Both the position numbers and the translations under genes were made by a program. From a virus: a stretch of DNA of 40,962 nt. The stretch is from the IMG/VR virus record IMGVR_UViG_3300042887_000614, positions 1-40,962 of that record. One strand, given 5' to 3'. Of this stretch, positions 21,581 to 28,599 are shown piece after piece; the stretch's first letter is position 1, and the number at the start of each line of letters is the position of its first letter. The notes below the pieces were generated by a model, which did no database searches, was not told the origin of the DNA, and worked only from the letters and a program-made list of their open reading frames with translations.

Positions 21581-22512
21581 CTATGCAACGATACTTCCTT
21601 GATGGATTTGGCAGTGAAGAAGAACTGGCATCACTCAAAACCGAAAATGTCTTCCCACTGGTACGTGAACTTGAATTTAAGCATGGCCTGAAAGTTCTAC
21701 GCAGATCGAGCTTGAATGGTGCGTATCAGCTGTGCAACAAACACGGCTTGGCAATCGCTAAGGTCTGGACTGAGACCGCTGACGGGGGCAAGACAGAGTA
21801 TTGCTATCGCTCACCCTACTACAGCAAAGCGCGGGGCAACAGTGAGCAAGATAAGCAAACACTACGTAGTGTGAAGCTATCTTCACTGATCGCTACGCTG
21901 TCCAAGCACAAGGTAGTACCTGACTTGCAAGCGATGACTAACAAGAAGATCGCAGTCACCAAGACTGCAATCTCATATATGAGAGATGCTCTAGGCGAAA
22001 GCCGTAAGGGTACGGAGTTAACCGCTGATGAGGTACACGCCCTACTAGTTCACTACTTTGGTGAAAACCCTGAGAGTCATGGCTTGCCAATCAACGTAAA
22101 TAAATGTAAAAATACACTTGACAAATACAACGAGGCTGATAGGATACGTGTCGAGAAGCGCAAGGAAATAGATCGGGCTTTCCGCAAGCCTTACTACTTG
22201 ATCGGCGTGGACGAGTTGCATCACCTCATCATTGGGAAGTTCAAGATCGTGCAAGAAGATGAGCGCCTTAACACGTACGCCTACGAGACTGTGGAGCCGT
22301 TCAAGCGGTATCCCAACATCGAGGCTTACCCAGAACTTATCCCGCTGATGACGATGGTGAAGGTCGCATACGAGAGGCACGACAACGCCAAGCATGGCAT
22401 CTTCCCATTGCAGGACAAGTACGATGCAAACCTTGACATGACATTCTCTTACAACACGCGTCCAACACACTACGACTGCCTTTGGATGACGACCCCATGC
22501 TCGGACATCTAA
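21577..22512 (+). CDS. Hypothetical protein, 311 aa
   Basis: Start at 21577 lies in the ATGA overlap behind AAAGGAG. The 311-aa basic protein has a mixed alpha/beta N-terminus (residues 1-90), a Lys-rich helical middle (about 90-200) and a C-terminal part with YYLIGVDELHHLIIGKFKIV and several His/Asp, but no motif I can assign to an enzyme. DNA binding is compatible with its charge. The last 16 bases overlap the next gene. Confidence 0.65.
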   Translation: MTMQRYFLDGFGSEEELASLKTENVFPLVRELEFKHGLKVLRRSSLNGAYQLCNKHGLAIAKVWTETADGGKTEYCYRSPYYSKARGNSEQDKQTLRSVKLSSLIATLSKHKVVPDLQAMTNKKIAVTKTAISYMRDALGESRKGTELTADEVHALLVHYFGENPESHGLPINVNKCKNTLDKYNEADRIRVEKRKEIDRAFRKPYYLIGVDELHHLIIGKFKIVQEDERLNTYAYETVEPFKRYPNIEAYPELIPLMTMVKVAYERHDNAKHGIFPLQDKYDANLDMTFSYNTRPTHYDCLWMTTPCSDI

Positions 22513-22847
22513 GCCCTGTCGTACACCCGAAGAACTGGGACTTGATCAGAGTACCAATGCTGAGAATTGATGAGAACTACACGGTGTTCGTTGGAGATAA
22601 CGCTATCCGAAGATTCACCAACGACACCCTACCTGATGCGCTGAAAAGCAAGATAGCGATGATTCTTGCTAGCGCACAGAACTTCAAGTACGACCATGAC
22701 GTTGACAAGTTGAGCATCTACACGAACAGCCAATCACCTGAACTTGATACGGTTGGCTGGCGCGTGTCGGACTCATACTTCTGTTTAGTCATGGACAGAG
22801 AAACTTTGAACTCACTGAAGCATGGAGCGCAATATGGGACAGGTTAA
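22497..22847 (+). CDS. Hypothetical protein, 116 aa
   Basis: The frame is open from a TTG at 22482; I prefer ATG 22497 although its ribosome site (GGA, ten bases away) is weak. The protein alternates beta-like and helical segments (VPMLRIDENYTVFVGDNAIR near the N-terminus) and has no recognised motif. It overlaps both neighbours slightly, as in the rest of the cluster. Confidence 0.58.
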   Translation: MLGHLSPVVHPKNWDLIRVPMLRIDENYTVFVGDNAIRRFTNDTLPDALKSKIAMILASAQNFKYDHDVDKLSIYTNSQSPELDTVGWRVSDSYFCLVMDRETLNSLKHGAQYGTG

Positions 22848-23109
22848 GAAATGGTTAACTGACGAGGAGTTTGAGGACAACGATGGGGCAGACCCCCGCA
22901 AGTGGTGGGCCACACAAGACGGTCGCTTGATGAGCATTGAGCACATGGACTTGCAACACCTTGAGAACGTGGTGAACTACTTTAGCCAAGAGGGTTACAA
23001 GGTTGACCCAACGAGGCAAGACGCCTTTGAGAACGTGATGCTCACGTACCTGCGTAAGAAGGCAGAGATGGACGAGATGATTGAAAGGACTCAGCATGAC
23101 ATCCTCTAG
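22834..23109 (+). CDS. Hypothetical protein, 91 aa
   Basis: ATG 22834 has GGAG six bases upstream; an earlier in-frame ATG at 22822 overlaps that site and is rejected. Acidic, helical 91-aa protein with a Trp-rich patch (DPRKWWATQDG) and a charged C-terminal helix (LRKKAEMDEMIERTQHD). Function unknown. Overlaps the VRR-NUC start by 14 bases. Confidence 0.6.
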   Translation: MGQVKKWLTDEEFEDNDGADPRKWWATQDGRLMSIEHMDLQHLENVVNYFSQEGYKVDPTRQDAFENVMLTYLRKKAEMDEMIERTQHDIL

Positions 23110-23395
23110 TACGCCCGAGGGCAAAGTCAAGGACAAGATCAAGAAGATTCTCAAAGCACACGGCGCGTACTACGCCATGCCGATGGGCACAGGGTTTGGC
23201 AACGCTGGAGTGCCCGACTTCTTGGTGTGTTTGAACGGCGAGTTCTTGGCGATCGAGGCCAAGGCTGGTAAGGGCACAACGACAGCGTTGCAGAAGAAAA
23301 ACTTAGCTGAGATCGAGGCCGCTGGCGGCAGGGCGCTGGTCATCAACGAGGGCAACTTTGAAGTGCTGGAAGCTGTACTGGAGAACATGAAATGA
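23096..23395 (+). CDS. VRR-NUC domain nuclease
   Basis: A 99-aa stand-alone VRR-NUC nuclease of the PD-(D/E)XK superfamily. Visible core: GxGNAGVPDF (residues 34-42, Asp41), FLAIEAKAGKG (50-60, Glu54-x-Lys56) and a helix with QKKNLAEIEAAGGRAL (66-81), the order expected for the family. Such proteins cut branched or structured DNA, and in phages may help resolve replication or recombination intermediates before packaging. ATG 23096 follows AGGA; the longer in-frame start at 23081 is less likely. Confidence 0.85.
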   Translation: MTSSSTPEGKVKDKIKKILKAHGAYYAMPMGTGFGNAGVPDFLVCLNGEFLAIEAKAGKGTTTALQKKNLAEIEAAGGRALVINEGNFEVLEAVLENMK

Positions 23396-23490
23396 GTGAC
23401 ACCCCTTGCAAACATCGCTGGGAAGAAGTTCCAGACAAACTGATCTACAAGTGCGCCCGATGCGGCGCGTTTCTGAGGATCATCAAATGA
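23392..23490 (+). CDS. Zinc-finger-like micropeptide, 32 aa
   Basis: ATG 23392 overlaps the nuclease stop by four bases; TGA at 23488-23490. The 32-aa product has Cys6-x-His8-x-Trp and Cys20-x2-Cys23 (CKHRW ... YKCARCG), the layout of minimal zinc-knuckle proteins seen in many phages. The next gene again starts in its stop codon. Short, but the Cys/His spacing and chaining support it. Confidence 0.6.
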   Translation: MSDTPCKHRWEEVPDKLIYKCARCGAFLRIIK

Positions 23491-23642
23491 CACAAGCACA
23501 ACACCTTTTTGAAGCCATCATGCGTGGCAAGGGTTACTCGGATTTGTCCCAGACCTCCTCTGGCAAGTACAAGCTGGCCGCTGTACAGATGCGCTGGAAT
23601 TATTTCAGGATGGGTTGGGAGATGAAGGCGGTAACACCATGA
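23487..23642 (+). CDS. Hypothetical protein, 51 aa
   Basis: ATG 23487 in an ATGA overlap, ribosome site GAGGA upstream. A basic 51-aa helical peptide with Tyr/Trp-rich C-terminus (QMRWNYFRMGWEM). No function recognised. The stop overlaps the next start. Confidence 0.55.
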   Translation: MTQAQHLFEAIMRGKGYSDLSQTSSGKYKLAAVQMRWNYFRMGWEMKAVTP

Positions 23643-23707
23643 AAATACCTATGCTTGTACTGTTGGATATGCAAGAAGCCAAACTCAAGGAGAAGAACTA
23701 TGGATGA
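23639..23707 (+). CDS. Possible 22-aa peptide
   Basis: ATG 23639 overlaps the 51-aa gene's stop and the frame ends at TGA 23705-23707, overlapping the next gene by eight bases. A short hydrophobic start (MKIPMLVLLDM) is followed by Lys/Glu residues. It may only serve translational coupling. Existence is uncertain. Confidence 0.35.
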   Translation: MKIPMLVLLDMQEAKLKEKNYG

Positions 23708-23900
23708 AGAAGACCGAAGCAACCTGCGTGACCTACACGCTGGCTTTGCGCTAATAGGATTGTTGATGAGCGACAAGACATTCGACTTAGCGAACAGAGC
23801 GTACAAACTTGCAGACGAAATGCAAGAAGCACGAGACTCGCATGGGGCGGGAATCGTATCAGTGAAACGCCGTACCAAGAAGGAGAAGGCAGATGAGTAA
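23700..23900 (+). CDS. Hypothetical protein, 66 aa
   Basis: ATG 23700 has AAGGAG eight bases upstream. A charged 66-aa protein with one moderately hydrophobic helix (LHAGFALIGLLM) and a basic C-terminus (VKRRTKKEKADE). Overlaps the HTH-DUF3310 gene by eight bases. No family recognised. Confidence 0.6.
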   Translation: MDEEDRSNLRDLHAGFALIGLLMSDKTFDLANRAYKLADEMQEARDSHGAGIVSVKRRTKKEKADE

Positions 23901-24393
23901 CTTAGACCACGTGAAACAGCAACTCGCTAGTAACGCCGATGTGAGCGCCGAGTACATCATGAAGATACTGGGCGTGACCAAGCCCTACGCATACAACTTG
24001 TTGAGCAAGGGCCGCAAAGAGTTGAGGATGATCAAGCAACGTGATGGGAAATGGACGCATAAGATTCCTATGCAGAGAGCGACACGCGAGGAGAAGATTG
24101 TCAATCCAGCGATCTACGAGACTGTGGCTGTAATGACAACCAATGAATCAATAGCTGACAAGCTGACACCCCCAGCAGACAACGTGAATCATCCAGCGCA
24201 CTACAAGGTCGGCGGGATTGAGACCATTGACTTCATCGAGGCAAAGAGTCTTAACTATCACTTGGGCAACGTGGTCAAGTACGTCACACGCGCAGACCAC
24301 AAGGGTGATCGCTTGGAGAATCTTGAGAAGGCCCGTTGGTATCTTGACCGAGAGATTGGCAACTTGAGCGAGAAATTAGCCAACCTGAAGTAA
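23893..24393 (+). CDS. HTH-DUF3310 fusion protein
   Basis: A 166-aa two-part protein. Residues 18-46 (SAEYIMKILGVTKPYAYNLL, then SKGRKEL) form a helix-turn-helix. After a linker, residues 97-157 match DUF3310, a nucleotide-kinase-like phage domain: NHPAHYKVGGIETIDFIEA, then GNVVKYVTRADHKGD and a final LEKARWYLDREI helix. DUF3310 usually occurs alone or with other enzymes; fusion to a DNA-binding unit suggests a regulator that senses a small molecule, though this is inference. Start at 23893 follows AAGGAG. A hairpin follows the stop. Confidence 0.82.
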   Translation: MSNLDHVKQQLASNADVSAEYIMKILGVTKPYAYNLLSKGRKELRMIKQRDGKWTHKIPMQRATREEKIVNPAIYETVAVMTTNESIADKLTPPADNVNHPAHYKVGGIETIDFIEAKSLNYHLGNVVKYVTRADHKGDRLENLEKARWYLDREIGNLSEKLANLK

Positions 24394-24398
24394 ACCGC

Positions 24399-24434
24399 AA
24401 CCTAGCCTCCCATGCTTCAGTGGGACGCTAGGTT
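24399..24434 (+). terminator. Long intergenic hairpin
   Basis: AACCTAGC-c-TCCCA - tgcttcag - TGGGA-c-GCTAGGTT pairs 8 + 5 bp around one C-C mismatch, then GATACCAGTTCTTTTAATTT. Probable terminator with a weak U-tract. ATACCAGTT is shared with the start of the intergenic repeats at 11515 and 12341. Confidence 0.65.
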
Positions 24435-24467
24435 GATACCAGTTCTTTTAATTTTGGAGATTAAGCC

Positions 24468-24896
24468 ATGCAAACCGGAACGGAAATCCTATTGGCGCGG
24501 ATGAAGGAATACCCCGATGAGTTCTTCCCCGACCTTAACAGCTACGACAGCCGCTGGGGGAACATCATTGATGAAGCAAGAAGCTGCTTACCCAAGGAAG
24601 ACATTGAGGCGCTCGACGAGGGCTATCGTCAGCTACGGATTGATAGGTTCAACGAGCGAGTTCTTGCACGGCTGGCTGGCGAGGACAAACAACCTGAAGA
24701 AACGCTGAAGCCACAGAATACGCTGACCGCGAACACAATAGGGGCCGTTGGCCCAACGCAACAGGCGTATGAACAGGTGCTCAAGGAGAAGCAATACAGA
24801 CTAGATCAGCAGAACAGAGCGATGCAGAACGCCGCGCAAGGGAGCGGCATGATGGGGATTGGCGGTCAACTCGGCAAGTGGGGAGGCGGCTTTTGA
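24468..24896 (+). CDS. Hypothetical protein, 142 aa
   Basis: A 142-aa protein behind the hairpin, ribosome site GGAG eight bases upstream. The N-terminal 75 residues are helical and acidic; residues 85-125 are Gln-rich; the C-terminus is Gly-rich (MMGIGGQLGKWGGGF). First gene of the replication block, coupled to the zinc-ribbon gene. No function recognised. Confidence 0.62.
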   Translation: MQTGTEILLARMKEYPDEFFPDLNSYDSRWGNIIDEARSCLPKEDIEALDEGYRQLRIDRFNERVLARLAGEDKQPEETLKPQNTLTANTIGAVGPTQQAYEQVLKEKQYRLDQQNRAMQNAAQGSGMMGIGGQLGKWGGGF

Positions 24897-25042
24897 AATG
24901 CCCCTTGTGCGGCGCGCCAACTGAGGTGGAAGACACCAGAACAAAAGACAACACGATCATCCGAAGACGTGTGTGCTTCAACTACCACGTATTCAAGACG
25001 CAAGAGGTTCCGGTGACGGAGCCGAAGGAGAAAAAGAAATGA
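24893..25042 (+). CDS. NrdR-like zinc-ribbon protein, 49 aa, TTG start
   Basis: The TTG at 24893 (stop-overlapping, with GGGAGG seven bases upstream) opens MKCPLCGAPTEVEDTRTKDN, then TIIRRRVCFNYHVFKTQE. This is the zinc-ribbon head of NrdR: Cys3-x2-Cys6, Cys28 and His32 (where NrdR has Cys), with the T-E-V-x-D-T-R and RRRxC core. NrdR represses ribonucleotide reductase genes, but this protein lacks the ATP-cone, so it is only the DNA-binding module. It is easily missed because of the TTG start. Confidence 0.7.
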   Translation: MKCPLCGAPTEVEDTRTKDNTIIRRRVCFNYHVFKTQEVPVTEPKEKKK

Positions 25043-25200
25043 TTTTGTCCCAAGGAAAACTCGCTGATGGTCTGGTAGACGACCTGCTTGAAGCCATCCA
25101 CAAGTACGATGAGTCGCTGTACATGTCTACGGTGATTGGATGCCTAGAGTTGGTGAAGCAACAACTGATAAACGACAGCATTGAAGGGGATGACGAGTGA
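25039..25200 (+). CDS. Hypothetical protein, 53 aa
   Basis: ATG 25039 overlaps the zinc-ribbon stop, with AAGGAG eight bases upstream. A 53-aa acidic, helical protein (LVDDLLEAIHKYDESLYMST). Its stop overlaps the GTG start of the DNA polymerase, so it is translationally coupled to it. Function unknown. Confidence 0.6.
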   Translation: MILSQGKLADGLVDDLLEAIHKYDESLYMSTVIGCLELVKQQLINDSIEGDDE

Positions 25201-27086
25201 GCCTTATCACATTAGACTTTGAGACGTTCTACGACAACAAACTCAAGCTGGGCTTCAAGTACCAAACCACGGAAGAGTACGTGCGTGACAAGAGGTTTGA
25301 AGTCATAGGCGTTGCTGTGAAGGTGGACGACGGCGAGACCGTCTGGCACACAGGTTCGCACAAGGATATCTTGGACGAACTCAACGCCTACGACTGGGCG
25401 GGATCAGCGGTTCTATGTCACAACACGCTGTTCGATGGATGTATTCTTAACTGGCACTTTGGCATCAAGCCCGCGTTCTTGCTCGACACACTGAGCATGG
25501 CGAGAGCGATTCATGGTGTAGAGGCTGGCGGTTCCTTGAAAGCCTTGGCCATGCGCTATGAGATTGGCGAGAAAGGCGAAGAGGTCATTGCGGCGGAGGG
25601 CAAGCGCCGAGCGGACTTCTCAGATGAGGAACTCTTACGCTATGGCGAGTATTGCAAGAATGACGTTGACCTGACGTTTACGCTGTACGGTATTTTGTCG
25701 AGCAAGTTCCCCGATGCAGAGGAGAAGCTGATCGACATGACGTTGCGGATGTTTACCGAGCCAGTGTTCCACGTTGACGATGCGCTGTTGCAAGAGCGTC
25801 TGGAAGAAGTCCAACAGGAGAAGAGCGACCTGCTCAAGGGCCTGATGGAGCGCATGAAGTGCGACACCGAAGAAGCAGTGCGCAAGAAGCTGGCAAGCAA
25901 CAAACAGTTTGCGACTTTGCTAGAAGAGCATGGCGTGAAAGCGCCGATGAAGACAAGCAAAACAACTGGGAAGGAAACCTATGCGTTGGCTAAAAACGAT
26001 GAGGGCTTTCTGGCGCTCACTGAACATGACGACGAGTTCATTCAGCAGCTATGCGCCGTTCGACTGGGTACTAAGTCCACGATTGAAGAGTCCCGTATCC
26101 AACGATTCATTGATGTCGGCAAGCGCAACAAAGGGCGGCTACCGATACCTCTCAAATACTACGGAGCTCACACGGGCCGCTGGGCAGGCTCAGACAAAGT
26201 TAACTTCCAGAATCTTCCTAGCCGAGACAAAAAGAAGAAGGCTCTTAAGAACGCCGTTGTTGCGCCCGATGATTTCTACACGATCAACTGCGACTCGTCT
26301 CAGATTGAAGCGCGTGTCCTCGTCTGGCTGGCAGGACAGGATGACGTTATCGAGCAGTTCCGCAAAGGTGAGGATGTCTATTCGCTTTTCGCAACCAAGA
26401 TATATGGCAAGCCCATCTCGAAAGCTAACCCCGTTGAACGGTTCGTGGGTAAGACCTGCATCTTAGGTCTCGGTTACGGAACTGGAGCGTTAAAACTTCA
26501 GCACACGCTGAAGACTACGCCGCCGGGAGCTGTGGTCACGGAAGACGAGGCCAAGAGTTATGTTGATACATACCGCAGCGCCAACGACATGGTTATCGAG
26601 TTGTGGCGCGATGGTGACAAGGTGATCAAAGACCTCGCTGACTGGCCGATCGACAAGAAGGGCCAACCAATCAAGCCGTACTACTATGGCCGACACAACT
26701 GCTTGAAGGTCTCCCCCGATGGCATCACCCTGCCCAATGGGTTACAGATTCGTTACCCCGAACTGAAGCTGGACACCTCAGAAGAGAAGTCACGGTACGT
26801 GTACAAGTCCCGCAAAGGGCCAGTGTCACTGTGGGGTGGGTCACTAGTTGAGAACGTGGTGCAAGCCTTGGCCAGAATTGTCGTAGGCGAACAGATGCTC
26901 AAGGTGCATGAACGCTATCGCGTGGTGCTGACCGTCCATGATGCGGCGGTGGTCGTAGTTCCCGAGGCCGACATAGATAGCGCAATGGAATTTATCGTCG
27001 AGCGCATGTCCGAGCCCCCTGATTGGTGCAAGACGTTGCCCGTGGCATGTGAAGCGAAGTACGCCCAGAGCTACGGCGAATGTTAA
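25197..27086 (+). CDS. DNA polymerase, family A
   Basis: A 629-aa replicative polymerase. The 3'-5' exonuclease has ExoI LDFET (Asp7, Glu9), ExoII HNTLFD (Asp80) and ExoIII YCKND (Tyr152, Asp156), so proofreading is intact. Polymerase motif A is CDSSQIEAR (365-373), motif B RFVGKTCILGLGYG (415-428), motif C VHDA (580-583). In motif B the residue at the E. coli Phe762 position is Leu423. In motif C the usual HDE Glu is Ala. There is no 5'-3' exonuclease domain. The GTG start at 25197 overlaps the previous stop. Confidence 0.94.
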   Translation: MSLITLDFETFYDNKLKLGFKYQTTEEYVRDKRFEVIGVAVKVDDGETVWHTGSHKDILDELNAYDWAGSAVLCHNTLFDGCILNWHFGIKPAFLLDTLSMARAIHGVEAGGSLKALAMRYEIGEKGEEVIAAEGKRRADFSDEELLRYGEYCKNDVDLTFTLYGILSSKFPDAEEKLIDMTLRMFTEPVFHVDDALLQERLEEVQQEKSDLLKGLMERMKCDTEEAVRKKLASNKQFATLLEEHGVKAPMKTSKTTGKETYALAKNDEGFLALTEHDDEFIQQLCAVRLGTKSTIEESRIQRFIDVGKRNKGRLPIPLKYYGAHTGRWAGSDKVNFQNLPSRDKKKKALKNAVVAPDDFYTINCDSSQIEARVLVWLAGQDDVIEQFRKGEDVYSLFATKIYGKPISKANPVERFVGKTCILGLGYGTGALKLQHTLKTTPPGAVVTEDEAKSYVDTYRSANDMVIELWRDGDKVIKDLADWPIDKKGQPIKPYYYGRHNCLKVSPDGITLPNGLQIRYPELKLDTSEEKSRYVYKSRKGPVSLWGGSLVENVVQALARIVVGEQMLKVHERYRVVLTVHDAAVVVVPEADIDSAMEFIVERMSEPPDWCKTLPVACEAKYAQSYGEC

Positions 27087-27123
27087 AAATAAGTCAAACT
27101 TAACTGGACAGAAGAGGAAAACC

Positions 27124-27321
27124 ATGACAGAATTGTTCGCACGTATGTTGCAAAAAATGACCCCCCTCAGAACAGCCGTTTATGAGCTAGAGCAAGCCCA
27201 GCTGGAGCTATTGAGGTCTGAGTCAGCCGCAGAGTTCGCCGCTAATATGGTGCGCTATAACGAGCAAAGAGTTGCTCGGCTGAAGATGCGCATCGCCCAG
27301 TACAACGGAGACATCTCATGA
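27124..27321 (+). CDS. Hypothetical coiled-coil protein, 65 aa
   Basis: ATG 27124 lies behind GAGGA; an in-frame ATG at 27049 falls inside the polymerase gene. The 65-aa product is a helical, coiled-coil-like chain (YELEQAQLELLRSESAAEFA). Stop overlaps the nuclease start by four bases. Function unknown; a small partner of the polymerase or nuclease is possible. Confidence 0.6.
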   Translation: MTELFARMLQKMTPLRTAVYELEQAQLELLRSESAAEFAANMVRYNEQRVARLKMRIAQYNGDIS

Positions 27322-27974
27322 GTTTCACATGGTCTTTTTCATCCTTTAAGCAGTACGTCAACTGCCCCAAGCAGTACCAAGAAATCAAGGTTCTGAAGCG
27401 GTTTCACATCAAGCCGACTCCCCAGATGACATACGGCAACGAGGTGCATAAGGCCTGTGAAGACTACGTAGGCGAGGGTAAGCCCTTGGCCAAGAACTAC
27501 CAGCAATTCCAGCCCGTGCTGGACTCCCTGATGGAGATACCGGGAACTCGATACCCTGAGCAAAGAATGGCTCTGGACAAGGATGGCAACGCCGCCGAGT
27601 ACGGCAAAGGGTACTGGGTTCGCGGAATTGTTGACCTAATGATTATTGATGGCGACACCGCTTTCATCGTAGACTACAAGACCGGAAGCAACAAGTACCC
27701 TGAACCAAAACAGCTTAAGCTGATGGCTCTCATGGCGTTTGCCAAACACCCAGAAATCAAGAGAATCAAGGCTGGCCTTCTGTTCATCGTGAACAACAGT
27801 TTCATGACAGAGGAATACACCCGCGATGAGATACCTGCGCTGTGGGAAACCTTCAAGGGCGACCTGATGCGCATGTCTGTCTCCTATGAATCTGATGTGT
27901 GGAACCCGAACCCAACCCCCCTCTGCGGCTGGTGTCCCGTGACAACCTGCCCACACCACAAGGTAAGACGATGA
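27318..27974 (+). CDS. RecB/Cas4-like PD-(D/E)XK nuclease with Fe-S cysteines
   Basis: A 218-aa nuclease. Core motifs: GNEVHKACE (His44), GIVDLM (Asp106), VDYKTG (Asp119, Lys121) and the following KQLKLMALMA helix (Gln132). Four cysteines, Cys16 near the N-terminus and Cys203, Cys206 and Cys211 at the C-terminus, match the split 4Fe-4S cluster of AddB/Cas4-type exonucleases. It likely trims DNA ends in recombination or host DNA breakdown. Start at 27318 in an ATGA overlap after CGGAG. It stands alone, not beside CRISPR genes. Confidence 0.87.
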   Translation: MSFTWSFSSFKQYVNCPKQYQEIKVLKRFHIKPTPQMTYGNEVHKACEDYVGEGKPLAKNYQQFQPVLDSLMEIPGTRYPEQRMALDKDGNAAEYGKGYWVRGIVDLMIIDGDTAFIVDYKTGSNKYPEPKQLKLMALMAFAKHPEIKRIKAGLLFIVNNSFMTEEYTRDEIPALWETFKGDLMRMSVSYESDVWNPNPTPLCGWCPVTTCPHHKVRR

Positions 27975-28156
27975 TCATTGACTACGCACACCCCTGCATG
28001 ATGGCTGAGAACGCACTGAAGAAAGCACATGACGCCATGCTTGACCATGACTATGATGTCGCAATTGGTGAGGCGCTGACCGCCTTGACCGAGACCCGAA
28101 TCATGATCAACTCTATCAAAGACATGAAGGAGCGACAGGATGCCATACGTAACTAA
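27971..28156 (+). CDS. Hypothetical protein, 61 aa
   Basis: ATG 27971 overlaps the nuclease stop by four bases, with AAGG upstream. Helical 61-aa protein (NALKKAHDAMLDHDYDVAIG), reminiscent of a single TPR-like helical pair. Ends 17 bases inside the next gene. Function unknown. Confidence 0.6.
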   Translation: MIIDYAHPCMMAENALKKAHDAMLDHDYDVAIGEALTALTETRIMINSIKDMKERQDAIRN

Positions 28157-28427
28157 ACCCCGACCCTACAAAAAAGAATATGAACAGCAAAAAGAACGAG
28201 GCGAATTGCCCAACCGAATGGAGCGTCAACGTGCTCGGCGCAAGCTCGATGCCGAAGGCGTTGACCGTAAAGGAAAAGATGTTGCACACATCAAGGCTCT
28301 ATCTAAAGGTGGAAGCAACACCGATGGAGTACGTGTCGAAAGCGCATCGAAGAACCGATCGTTCAAGAGAAACTCTAGCGGCGCTTTAGTCTCTGAGACC
28401 AGCACACGCGAAAGCAAGAAAAAATAA
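28140..28427 (+). CDS. HNH-like protein, 95 aa
   Basis: A very basic 95-aa protein. Residues 44-75 (KGKDVAHIKALSKGGSN ... SASKNRSFK) follow the HNH pattern of DH-I-x-PLSKGGSN...N-R. The first His-bearing position reads AH rather than the usual DH (His50), and Asn72 is kept. Reduced metal binding is possible, so it may be a DNA-binding relic or an active minimal nickase. ATG 28140 has GGAG eight bases upstream. Confidence 0.68.
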   Translation: MPYVTKPRPYKKEYEQQKERGELPNRMERQRARRKLDAEGVDRKGKDVAHIKALSKGGSNTDGVRVESASKNRSFKRNSSGALVSETSTRESKKK

Positions 28428-28599
28428 GTTCCATGATGCTCATCACTGTTAGGCACGAGTGAGTGGTGGGGGGCTTTTCTTGCAGTTGCGCCCTTATAAC
28501 CTTGTCAGTTGAGCGGCGTTTTTGTCTCCCTTCCGGCGCGACAGGCTCAGCCGACTAGCCCCCGTAAGGGGCCACGTTAAAACTCAGTAAAGGATAGTC
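28428..28599 (+). other. Intergenic gap with hairpins, 172 bp
   Basis: No gene or clear sigma-70 promoter is seen. TCACT...AGTGA (loop 10 nt) lies near 28444-28463, and GCCCC-cgtaa-GGGGC (28558-28572) lies 28 bases before the helicase start. The second hairpin may act as an attenuator or leader structure, because no T-run follows. Confidence 0.4.

Noticed and set aside
22482-22496. TTG start for the 116-aa protein
   Set aside because: No ribosome site lies before it; ATG 22497 is preferred, though also weak.
27318-27974. CRISPR-associated Cas4
   Set aside because: The Fe-S nuclease fold is shared, but there is no cas1 or array; it sits in a phage replication cluster, so a RecB-like phage nuclease is the safer name.
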